Below are positions 1-5,265 of a DNA stretch of 5,265 nt, in pieces (position 1 is the first letter of the stretch; each line of letters starts with the position of its first letter). The DNA is taken from contig CAJAFH010000245.1 in the NCBI GenBank assembly GCA_903939005.1, forward strand, positions 1 through 5,265, in the 5' to 3' direction. The position numbers and the translations under genes were made by a program. The notes beneath the pieces are model-generated. The model was not told the DNA's origin and ran no database searches. It worked only from the letters and a program-made list of their open reading frames with translations. The DNA comes from an uncultured Actinomycetes bacterium (GTDB lineage: Bacteria; Actinomycetota; Actinomycetes; Nanopelagicales; Nanopelagicaceae).

Positions 1-5
1 GGGAG
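1..5 (+). promoter_or_regulatory. Ribosome binding site of garA
   Basis: The window opens with GGGAG, a good Shine-Dalgarno core, followed by five bases and then the ATG at 11. This spacing favours ATG 11 over the in-frame GTG at 5-7, which overlaps the ribosome binding site itself. Confidence 0.7.
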
Positions 6-10
6 TGATC

Positions 11-487
11 ATGACTGCAGCTGAAGTAGAGCGCGAAGTCACCACCACTATCTCACTCGGAGTTCGGCCAGTAGTTGATGGTCAAGTAAATCTTGATACT
101 TTGATCCAATCCCTTGATGCTGATAATCAAAAGGTTGTTGCTCAGGTATTGGCTGCTTCCGAACCAACTGCGCTATTACTAGTTCTAAAAGGTGCTGGAC
201 GAGGTAATCGCTTCATGGTTGATAAGGCCGGAACCACAATTGGTCGTGCTGCTGATTCGGGCATTTTCTTAGATGATGTAACTGTTTCTCGCAAGCACGC
301 GACAATCAACTTTGATCAAGAGTTTAGTTTCACTGATTCGGGAAGCCTGAACGGTTCTTATCTAAATAACGAACGCGCGACTACGTCAGTTTTGAAGTCA
401 GGCGATGAAATTCAAATTGGAAAGTTTCATTTAGTTTTTATTAGCAATAAAAGTAGTAGCACTAATTCCCAGTCAGATAACAAGTAA
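11..487 (+). CDS. garA: FHA-domain regulator of 2-oxoglutarate/glutamate metabolism (GarA/OdhI family)
   Basis: This is a 158-residue cytosolic protein, close to the length of M. tuberculosis GarA (about 162). Residues 54-145 form a forkhead-associated domain. It has the phosphothreonine-binding signatures IGRAADSG (R79), SRKHA (93-97) and SLNGSYLN (112-119, with N114 and G115). The N-terminal tail carries a threonine cluster, VTTTIS (T11-T13), in the position of the family's ETTSVF phosphorylation motif. In the family, PknG or PknB phosphorylates this motif, the tail then binds its own FHA domain, and inhibition of 2-oxoglutarate dehydrogenase (and effects on glutamate dehydrogenase or synthase) is switched off. 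That mechanism is family knowledge and is inferred here. The motif is less canonical than usual, with Val rather than Glu directly before the threonines and no Phe after. The last 12 residues are a polar Ser/Asn/Lys tail. It is first in a tight cluster with the MerR gene 21 nt downstream. gcvH is usually immediately upstream but lies outside the window. Confidence 0.9.
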   Translation: MTAAEVEREVTTTISLGVRPVVDGQVNLDTLIQSLDADNQKVVAQVLAASEPTALLLVLKGAGRGNRFMVDKAGTTIGRAADSGIFLDDVTVSRKHATINFDQEFSFTDSGSLNGSYLNNERATTSVLKSGDEIQIGKFHLVFISNKSSSTNSQSDNK

Positions 488-508
488 GAAAACAACGGAG
501 ATCATAAG

Positions 509-1231
509 ATGAGCGTTCCAGCACGGGCATACCTCAGCATCGGTGAAGTTCTAAATAAGCTTCGCGGTGATTTTGCGGATATTACGATCTCGAAGATTCG
601 TTTTCTGGAATCTGAAGGTTTAATAGATCCGCAGCGAACCCCTTCTGGTTATCGCAAATTCACTTCTACTGATCTTGACCGTCTGCGCTATGTGCTACTT
701 GCACAACGCGATCAGTATTTGCCACTACGTGTTATCAAGGAAAACCTTGATGCGATTGATCGTGGTCTACAACCTTCAGCCACCGGGGGAGCCGCAGCAC
801 CTCGTCCACAGCTTGGGCTGGCAACTGTCGATGGCGAGTTTGCACCGTCTTCATTTGGCGACACCAATGACTTACGACTTAGCCGCGAAGAGCTTTTGAA
901 ATCATCTGGCATCAACGACGATCAACTAACAGAGCTTGAGTCATTTGGCTTGATTTCAGTTCGCGGCCGTCACTATGACGCTGACGCTTTGGCTATTGCC
1001 CAGGCAGTTTCAGAGATGGCTGCTTTTGGAATCGAACCTCGACACATGCGTTCATTTAAGTCAGCCGCCGATCGCGAAATTGGTTTGATCGAGCAAGTCA
1101 TTACTCCTCTTGTTCGCCAGAAGAGCACCGAGTCTAAAGCTCGCGCCGAAGAAGTAACCAAGGAAATTGCAGCACTTTCAATTCGACTACATGCCTCGTT
1201 GGTGCGTAGCGGTCTACATCGTTTTCGCTAA
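509..1231 (+). CDS. ftsR: MerR-family transcriptional regulator, FtsR/Rv1828 type
   Basis: The 240-residue protein begins with a MerR winged helix-turn-helix at residues 8-84. It includes the family signature ISKIRFLESEGLIDP (27-41) followed by RTPSGYRKF (43-51) and DLDRLRYVLLAQRD. A low-complexity, Ala/Gly/Pro-containing linker (about 86-118) joins it to a C-terminal domain (120-240). That domain contains a second helical segment, LSREELLKSSGINDDQL, and ends in a helix suited to dimer formation. The order and sequence match the group of C. glutamicum FtsR, reported to activate ftsZ expression, and M. tuberculosis Rv1828. The ligand, if any, is unknown. ATG 509 is supported by CGGAG at 496-500 with an 8-nt gap, and by the conserved YLSIGEV starting at residue 8. 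The gene lies between garA and the BFN gene without room for a promoter or terminator, so it is probably co-transcribed. The family assignment is firm. The cell-division role is inferred from homologues. Confidence 0.88.
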   Translation: MSVPARAYLSIGEVLNKLRGDFADITISKIRFLESEGLIDPQRTPSGYRKFTSTDLDRLRYVLLAQRDQYLPLRVIKENLDAIDRGLQPSATGGAAAPRPQLGLATVDGEFAPSSFGDTNDLRLSREELLKSSGINDDQLTELESFGLISVRGRHYDADALAIAQAVSEMAAFGIEPRHMRSFKSAADREIGLIEQVITPLVRQKSTESKARAEEVTKEIAALSIRLHASLVRSGLHRFR

Positions 1232-1235
1232 GTAG

Positions 1236-1754
1236 ATGTCCTCTGAAATGATTCCGATGGAGGTTATCGGCGTGCGTGTCGAGATGCCATCTAATCAACC
1301 AATAATTCTGCTGCGCGAAATTGACGGCACGCGTTTTTTGCCAATTTGGGTTGGGGCAGTAGAGGCAACAGCAATTGCATTCGCTCAGCAAGGTCTTGAG
1401 CCACCTCGTCCGTTAACTCATGACTTGATGGCTCAACTGTTTGAGAAGTTCGACGCCAGTTTGGTTGCCGTGCATATCAACGAACTTCGCGATGGCGTTT
1501 TTTACTCGACTTTGCAGATGCGTGATTCACTGGCCAACTTAGTTCAACTATCAGCCCGGCCATCTGATGCCGTAGCCCTGGCACTTAGAACTCAAAGCAA
1601 TATTCTGGCCAGCTCAGACTTGTTAGATATGGCCGGCATTGAGATCCCAGAAGGTGCCGTGGTTGATGAGGGCGATTCAGGAGATCAGATTGTCGAACTA
1701 GAGGCTTTCCGCGAGTTCCTAGAGGGCATTAATCCAGATGATTTCAAAGGATAA
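1236..1754 (+). CDS. Bifunctional nuclease family protein (BFN/DUF151), Rv1829-like
   Basis: This 172-residue cytosolic protein has the whole BFN domain. It starts at MEVIGVRVEMPSNQPIILL (8-26) and continues with RFLPIWVGAVEATAIAFA (33-50) and the signature EPPRPLTHDL (55-64). SARPSDAVALALR (106-118) follows, and the C-terminal end is FREFLEGINPDDFKG (158-172), which resembles Rv1829. Plant BFN members have reported RNase and DNase activity, and the Thermotoga TM0160 structure belongs to the family. The substrate in actinobacteria is not established, so the nuclease label is a family name here. The start is uncertain. ATG 1236, ATG 1248 and ATG 1257 are all in frame, none has a clear Shine-Dalgarno sequence, and conservation begins only near residue 8. 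The 4-nt gap after the upstream stop suggests translational coupling to the MerR gene. An acidic stretch at 143-155 (DEGDSGDQIVELE) separates the core from the C-terminal helix. Confidence 0.85.
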   Translation: MSSEMIPMEVIGVRVEMPSNQPIILLREIDGTRFLPIWVGAVEATAIAFAQQGLEPPRPLTHDLMAQLFEKFDASLVAVHINELRDGVFYSTLQMRDSLANLVQLSARPSDAVALALRTQSNILASSDLLDMAGIEIPEGAVVDEGDSGDQIVELEAFREFLEGINPDDFKG

Positions 1755-1762
1755 TTGAGCGT

Positions 1763-1790
1763 AAAACTCTAAACCTAAAGTAGAGGTTTT
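1763..1790. promoter_or_regulatory. Inverted repeat, candidate MerR-type operator
   Basis: Two dyads overlap here. AAACCT (1771-1776) and AGGTTT (1784-1789) are perfect inverted repeats with a 7-bp spacer. CTCTA (1767-1771) and TAGAG (1781-1785) are perfect with a 9-bp spacer. Read as RNA, AAAACTCTA (1763-1771) pairs with TAGAGGTTTT (1781-1790) apart from one bulged G. Its position just upstream of a candidate -35 and a merR gene suggests an operator, possibly for autoregulation. A weak transcription terminator is the alternative. The repeats are directly visible and their function is inferred. Confidence 0.45.
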
Positions 1791-1819
1791 GACCGTGTCG
1801 GTCATTGCAACGGTGTAAT
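1789..1819 (+). promoter_or_regulatory. Candidate promoter of the second merR gene, 19-bp spacer
   Basis: TTGACC (1789-1794) matches five of six bases of the -35 consensus. TGTAAT (1814-1819) matches five of six of the -10 consensus. They are 19 bp apart, longer than the optimal 17 and typical of promoters that MerR proteins activate by distortion. An inverted repeat, ACCGT (1792-1796) and ACGGT (1810-1814), spans the spacer. A competing short hairpin, GACCG (1791-1795) with CGGTC (1799-1803), shares the left arm. Transcription would start about 55 nt before the ATG. A second possible -10, AATAAT at 1853-1858, would start transcription near 1866. Confidence 0.35.
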
Positions 1820-1866
1820 TCGACTCCTACTCTTTAGCCATTAGACCCCACTAATAATTAATCGAA

Positions 1867-1884
1867 ATGAGTTCCCCCTCATGA
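1867..1884 (+). other. Five-codon leader mini-ORF overlapping the merR start
   Basis: ATG AGT TCC CCC TCA TGA encodes MSSPS. Its stop overlaps the ATG at 1881 as ATGA, the classic layout for translational coupling. The same bases form a dyad, ATGAG (1867-1871) with CTCAT (1879-1883), that would place the downstream start codon in a stem. No Shine-Dalgarno sequence precedes either ATG. It could be a regulatory leader peptide or chance, since an ORF this short carries no statistical weight on its own. Confidence 0.25.
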
Positions 1885-2381
1885 GTCAGACTGACTTCGA
1901 AATTGGCTACCGCGGCGCTACTGCATGCGCTGCAGCTGGAATTACTTACCGCCAACTCGATTATTGGGCGCGTACGGCTCTAGTAGAACCAAGCATTCGT
2001 AGCGCCGGGGGATCCGGAACTCAACGTCTATATGGCTTTCGCGATATTTTGGTTTTAAAAATCGTTAAGCGGTTATTGGATGCCGGTGTATCACTACAAA
2101 ATATTCGCACCGCAGTTGATCACTTGCGCGGTCGCGGCGTTACAGAATTAGAACGCATCACCTTGATGTCTGATGGCGCTTCGATCTATGAATGTGCAAG
2201 CGCTGATGAAATGTATGACTTGGTGCAAGGCGGCCAAGGAGTCTTTGGAATCGCAGTAGGAAAAGTTTGGCACGAAGTTGAAGGCTCACTTTCAAACCTT
2301 CAAGGTGAGGTTAATGGTCAAATCGTCGGTGGCGAAAATAACGACGAGCTATCGCAACGTCGGGCGCGCAAAGGCGCTTAA
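1881..2381 (+). CDS. resR: MerR-family transcriptional regulator, Rv1830/ResR type
   Basis: This 166-residue DNA-binding protein has a MerR winged helix-turn-helix covering about residues 9-84. Key segments are GYRGATACAAAGITYRQLDY (9-28), WARTALVEPSIRSAGGSGTQ (29-48), RLYGFRDILVLKIVKRLLDA (49-68) and GVSLQNIRTAVDHLRGRGV (69-87). Residues 94-128 contain the conserved TLMSDGASIYEC and LVQGGQGVFGIAVG stretches. The C terminus is a charged tail ending RRARKGA. This follows M. tuberculosis Rv1830 closely. Rv1830 (ResR, also called McdR) has been linked to control of growth and division genes and to antibiotic resilience. Those roles are inferred here. ATG 1881 is the only reasonable start: upstream in frame there is no ATG, GTG or TTG before a stop at 1842-1844, and homology begins at residue 9. 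No Shine-Dalgarno sequence is visible, and dyads flank the start. The protein may control its own promoter, gcvP, or both. Confidence 0.9.
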   Translation: MSQTDFEIGYRGATACAAAGITYRQLDYWARTALVEPSIRSAGGSGTQRLYGFRDILVLKIVKRLLDAGVSLQNIRTAVDHLRGRGVTELERITLMSDGASIYECASADEMYDLVQGGQGVFGIAVGKVWHEVEGSLSNLQGEVNGQIVGGENNDELSQRRARKGA

Positions 2382-2395
2382 TCGCCCGTATTCTG

Positions 2396-2444
2396 CTCAC
2401 CTTACTGATCGCTGATCAGTAGTTCTTTCGAGATCTAGGGTGAG
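2396..2444 (+). promoter_or_regulatory. Leader structure that could mask the gcvP ribosome binding site
   Basis: In the 68-nt gap before gcvP, TACTGATC (2403-2410) and GATCAGTA (2414-2421) form a perfect 8-bp hairpin with a GCT loop. Outside it, CTCACC (2396-2401) is exactly complementary to GGTGAG (2439-2444), part of the gcvP Shine-Dalgarno sequence. Folding both would hide the ribosome binding site. The hairpin is only moderately G+C-rich and is followed by GTTCTTT, so a weak terminator is another reading. As DNA, the tandem CTGATC copies (2405-2410 and 2412-2417) could instead be a protein-binding site. Confidence 0.4.
2437..2444 (+). promoter_or_regulatory. Ribosome binding site of gcvP
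   Basis: AGGGTGAG ends five bases before the ATG at 2450. It is the strongest Shine-Dalgarno match between merR and gcvP and supports ATG 2450 as the start, in agreement with the RHIGPS motif near the N terminus. It overlaps the right arm of the possible masking stem described for 2396-2444. Confidence 0.7.
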
Positions 2445-2449
2445 ACTGC

Positions 2450-5265
2450 ATGAGCACGCACGAGAATTTTGAGTCACGCCACATTGGACCCTCAGCTGAA
2501 CAAGAGGCAACCATGTTGCACGAACTCGGGTTTGCAGATTTAGATTCATTTATTAAATCAGTTGTTCCTGAAAATATTGCAATGGGGCAGCGTCTAGCTG
2601 ATGTGTTACCAGCAGCTCTTTCTGAAGTTGAAACCATTGCAGAGTTGCGCAAGCTCGCAAACCAGAATCAAGTCTTTGATTCATTTATCGGAACTGGGTA
2701 TTACGGAACAATTACGCCAGCAGTTATTTTGCGAAACGTATTAGAGAATCCAGCTTGGTACACCGCGTATACGCCGTACCAACCAGAAATTTCGCAAGGT
2801 CGCTTAGAAGCGCTCTTCGCATTTCAAACTGCGGTCTGTGATTTAACTGCGTTACCGATTGCTAATGCCTCGATGCTTGATGAGGGAACTGCTGCAGCTG
2901 AAGCCATGACTCTTGCCCGTCGAGTGTTTAATGGAGCAGATTCAGCCGTCTTCTTAATCGATAAATTCTTGCATCCACAAACGAAGGCCGTTGTGGCTAC
3001 TCGCGCTAAGCCGCTAGCAATTGAAATCGTGGAGTTTGATCCGAGCGAAGCACTAACGACTATTTCTAATCAAGAAGTATTTGGCGTGCTAGTCCAGTAT
3101 CCAAATACCAATGGTGAAATTTTGGATTATTCATCGCTTGCTGCGTGGTCACATGAACGCAACGCGCTGCTAATTGCGGCAACAGATTTGATGGCGCTGA
3201 CATTGCTAACACCACCAGGGGAGTGGGGCGCAGATATTGCAGTAGGTTCGGCGCAACGCTTTGGCGTGCCAATGGGATTTGGTGGACCGCACGCTGGGTT
3301 TATGGCTGTGCGCAGCGGGCTAGAGCGCTCATTGCCTGGTCGGCTGATCGGGCAAAGCCTTGATGCGCATGGCAATCCAGCTTTCCGGTTAGCTTTACAA
3401 ACTCGCGAACAACACATTCGTCGCGATAAGGCAACGAGCAATATTTGTACAGCTCAAGTTCTCTTGGCCGTAATGAGTGCGTTCTATGCGATGTGGCATG
3501 GAGCTGACGGTTTGAAAGTTATTGCAAATCGAATCCACGCCCAGGCCGCTTCTCTGGTTCAGGCGCTGCAGTCAACTGATCATAAAGTCTTGACCAAGAA
3601 TTTCTTTGACACGGTTTTGATCGAAGTGAAAGACGCCGCGTTAATCCACCGAACTGCTAGAGCGCTACGAATCAATTTGCGTGAAGTGTCAGCAAATGTG
3701 GTCGGTATTTCATTTGATGAAACAATTACTGCCGAGCACTTAGTTCGAATTGGTCAAATCTTCGGCGTCAGCATCTCGACCCCGGCTCGTGAAGTTGCGA
3801 TTAGTAACGCTCGCAAGAGCTCGTATCTAACGCACCCAATCTTTTCCACAAATCGCTCTGAAACTTCCATGATGCGTTATTTGCGCACCTTGGCAGATCG
3901 TGATTTAGCGCTAGATCGCACCATGATTCCGCTGGGTTCTTGCACGATGAAATTAAATGCAGCTACCGAGATGGAAGCTGTTACTTGGCCAGAATTTTCA
4001 TCCCTGCATCCATTTGCACCGGCCGAGCAAAGTGCCGGATCCCGTCAATTAATCAAAGAGCTAAGCGACTGGTTAATTGCAATTACTGGTTATGACGCAG
4101 TTTCATTGCAACCGAATGCTGGTAGCCAAGGGGAGTTCGCTGGCCTATTAGCAATTCGCAATTATCACGATTCACGAGGAGACCAAGCGCGCAAGATTTG
4201 TTTGATTCCATCGAGTGCACATGGAACTAATGCAGCGAGCGCGGTCATGGCGGGCATGAAAGTTGTTGTAATTGAATGTGATGCCGAAGGAAATGTAAGT
4301 ATCGAAGATCTTGAAGCCAAGATCGCAGCGCACAGTGGGGAAGTGGCTGCATTGATGGTTACTTATCCATCGACCCACGGAGTATTTGAATTAGAGATCT
4401 CACGAATCTGCGCACTGATTCACGATGCCGGAGGGCAGGTTTATGTTGACGGTGCGAATCTAAATGCGTTGGTTGGATTAGCCCAACCTGGAAAATTCGG
4501 GGCAGATGTTTCGCACTTGAATCTGCACAAAACATTTTGTATTCCCCACGGTGGCGGAGGACCTGGTGTTGGCCCGGTAATCACCAGAGCCCACTTGGCA
4601 CCTTTCTTGCCAAACCATCCAATGGATGTCTTGGCAGGCCCCGCCACTGGTCCTGGTCCAATTTCGGCCGCACCCTTTGGTTCAGCCAGCATCTTGCCAA
4701 TTAGTTGGGCTTACATCCGGTTGATGGGTGGCGCGGGATTAACCCATGCAACCCAGGTGGCGATTCTTTCGGCCAACTACATTGCACGTAAATTGCAGAA
4801 CGATTTCCCAGTTCTCTACACCGGAGCTAATGGTTTGGTGGCTCACGAGTGCATTCTTGATCTGCGCGAGATCACCAAGATCAGCGGCGTTACTGTCGAT
4901 GACATCGCCAAGCGTCTAATGGATTATGGCTTCCACGCCCCAACCATGAGTTTCCCGGTGGCGGGTACTTTCATGATTGAGCCGACTGAGAGTGAAGATA
5001 TTGCCGAGTTGGACCGCTTTATTGCAGCTATGAAGGCGATTCGGGCTGAAATTGACCAGGTCATAGAAGGTAAAGTAGAGGTTGAGGGTTCAGCCCTGAG
5101 AAACGCGCCTCACACCATAGAGGCAGTTTTAGATCCTAATTGGGATCGTGCATATAGCCGCACGATGGGCGCCACGCCTGGAGCCCGAGAGGGGCTTATT
5201 GCGGGTGAATTAATCGGTACTCGCGGTAAGTATTTTCCTACCGTGGGTCGTGTCGATGGAGTTCA
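2450..5265 (+). CDS. gcvP: Glycine dehydrogenase (decarboxylating), glycine cleavage P protein (3' end cut by window)
   Basis: GcvP is the pyridoxal-phosphate enzyme of the glycine cleavage system. It decarboxylates glycine and passes the aminomethyl group to the lipoyl arm of GcvH in the cytosol. The frame is open for 938 codons with no frameshift. M. tuberculosis GcvB is about 941 residues and E. coli GcvP 957, so only about 15-25 residues are missing. The chain is the fused single-polypeptide form with two halves. The N half (about 1-440) has RHIGP (10-14), [15 protein letters not shown] (107-121) and GGPHAGF (278-284). The C half (about 455-938) has [10 protein letters not shown] (494-503) and PSSAHGTN (587-594). 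Also in the C half are LNLHKTF with the expected PLP lysine K694, and the glycine-rich loop [10 protein letters not shown] (700-709). The final visible residues, [14 protein letters not shown], are typical of the C-terminal region. It follows the second merR gene by 68 nt and shares its strand. Co-transcription or a separate promoter are both possible. Confidence 0.97.
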   Translation, partial: MSTHENFESRHIGPSAEQEATMLHELGFADLDSFIKSVVPENIAMGQRLADVLPAALSEVETIAELRKLANQNQVFDSFIGTGYYGTITPAVILRNVLENPAWYTAYTPYQPEISQGRLEALFAFQTAVCDLTALPIANASMLDEGTAAAEAMTLARRVFNGADSAVFLIDKFLHPQTKAVVATRAKPLAIEIVEFDPSEALTTISNQEVFGVLVQYPNTNGEILDYSSLAAWSHERNALLIAATDLMALTLLTPPGEWGADIAVGSAQRFGVPMGFGGPHAGFMAVRSGLERSLPGRLIGQSLDAHGNPAFRLALQTREQHIRRDKATSNICTAQVLLAVMSAFYAMWHGADGLKVIANRIHAQAASLVQALQSTDHKVLTKNFFDTVLIEVKDAALIHRTARALRINLREVSANVVGISFDETITAEHLVRIGQIFGVSISTPAREVAISNARKSSYLTHPIFSTNRSETSMMRYLRTLADRDLALDRTMIPLGSCTMKLNAATEMEAVTWPEFSSLHPFAPAEQSAGSRQLIKELSDWLIAITGYDAVSLQPNAGSQGEFAGLLAIRNYHDSRGDQARKICLIPSSAHGTNAASAVMAGMKVVVIECDAEGNVSIEDLEAKIAAHSGEVAALMVTYPSTHGVFELEISRICALIHDAGGQVYVDGANLNALVGLAQPGKFGADVSHLNLHKTFCIPHGGGGPGVGPVITRAHLAPFLPNHPMDVLAGPATGPGPISAAPFGSASILPISWAYIRLMGGAGLTHATQVAILSANYIARKLQNDFPVLYTGANGLVAHECILDLREITKISGVTVDDIAKRLMDYGFHAPTMSFPVAGTFMIEPTESEDIAELDRFIAAMKAIRAEIDQVIEGKVEVEGSALRNAPHTIEAVLDPNWDRAYSRTMGATPGAREGLIAGELIGTRGKYFPTVGRVDGV

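Larger units (their letters stand above)
1755..1880. other. Intergenic spacer with dyads and a candidate promoter
   Basis: This 126-nt spacer is A+T-rich and has no coding potential beyond a five-codon mini-ORF at its end. It holds, in order, a dyad at 1763-1790, a short perfect hairpin at 1791-1803, a candidate promoter at 1789-1819, and a leader hairpin plus mini-ORF at 1867-1884. No G+C-rich stem followed by a T run is visible, so a strong intrinsic terminator for the upstream cluster is not supported. It is the only spacer in the window long enough for a conventional regulated promoter. Confidence 0.7.

Noticed and set aside
5..10. GTG start for garA two codons upstream
   Set aside because: The GTG overlaps the GGGAG ribosome binding site and would leave no spacing. 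ATG 11 is correctly spaced.
1134..1391. Antisense open frame across the merR-BFN junction
   Set aside because: It overlaps two well-supported genes and resembles no family I recognise.
1763..1803. Intrinsic terminator of the garA-merR-BFN cluster
   Set aside because: The stems at 1763-1790 and 1791-1803 are A+T-rich or very short, and no T run follows the second one. An operator reading fits better, although weak termination cannot be excluded.
2382..2449. Glycine riboswitch ahead of gcvP
   Set aside because: The gap is only 68 nt and shows a simple hairpin plus Shine-Dalgarno pairing. A glycine aptamer, single or tandem, needs more length and a characteristic multi-helix core that I do not see.
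3127..3441. Antisense open frame on the minus strand inside gcvP
   Set aside because: It mirrors a highly conserved part of gcvP, is Cys/Arg/Ser-rich without a recognisable domain, and has no own ribosome binding site or promoter.
4441..4692. Antisense open frame on the minus strand covering the PLP-lysine region
   Set aside because: Its Gly/Pro-rich translation is the complement of the conserved glycine-rich loop region of gcvP, so it is a by-product of codon use there.
1..5265. Mobile elements, CRISPR repeats, tRNA or rRNA genes
   Set aside because: I saw no long terminal repeats, transposase motifs, spaced direct-repeat arrays or tRNA-like cloverleafs. The window is ordinary conserved chromosome apart from its two spacers.

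Overview
The window is one strand-consistent stretch of an actinobacterial chromosome, with every gene on the + strand. The order is an FHA-domain metabolic switch protein (GarA/OdhI type), a MerR-family regulator of the FtsR type, a bifunctional-nuclease-family protein (BFN, DUF151), a second MerR-family regulator of the Rv1830/ResR type, and gcvP. This matches the order I recall for the Mycobacterium tuberculosis block Rv1827-Rv1832 (gcvH just upstream, gcvB/gcvP at the end), without an equivalent of the small Rv1831. Base composition is roughly 45-50% G+C by sampling a few lines, which is low for an actinobacterium. Low-G+C aquatic lineages such as the freshwater acI group (Nanopelagicales) are a plausible source, but the sequence does not prove it.

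Layout. Positions 1-1754 look like one tight transcription unit: garA (11-487), a 21-nt gap, ftsR-like merR (509-1231), a 4-nt gap, then the BFN gene (1236-1754). A 126-nt spacer (1755-1880) follows. It is rich in small inverted repeats and carries a plausible promoter with a long spacer, as MerR-type promoters often have. The second merR gene (1881-2381) has no visible Shine-Dalgarno sequence and is preceded by a five-codon mini-ORF that overlaps its start as ATGA. A 68-nt spacer (2382-2449) contains a perfect 8-bp hairpin and a segment complementary to the gcvP ribosome binding site. gcvP (2450 to beyond the window end) is intact through 938 codons and should lack only its last 15-25 residues.

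How the genes fit together. GcvP is the glycine decarboxylase subunit of the glycine cleavage system. GarA-type proteins adjust 2-oxoglutarate and glutamate flux in response to Ser/Thr kinases. Homologues of both MerR proteins have been linked to control of growth and cell division genes. The locus therefore places a central nitrogen/one-carbon enzyme beside a phospho-switch and two growth regulators. The arrangement is conserved and known, and I see no wholly new system. The less described material is in the two intergenic spacers, where possible operators and RNA structures control the second merR gene and gcvP.
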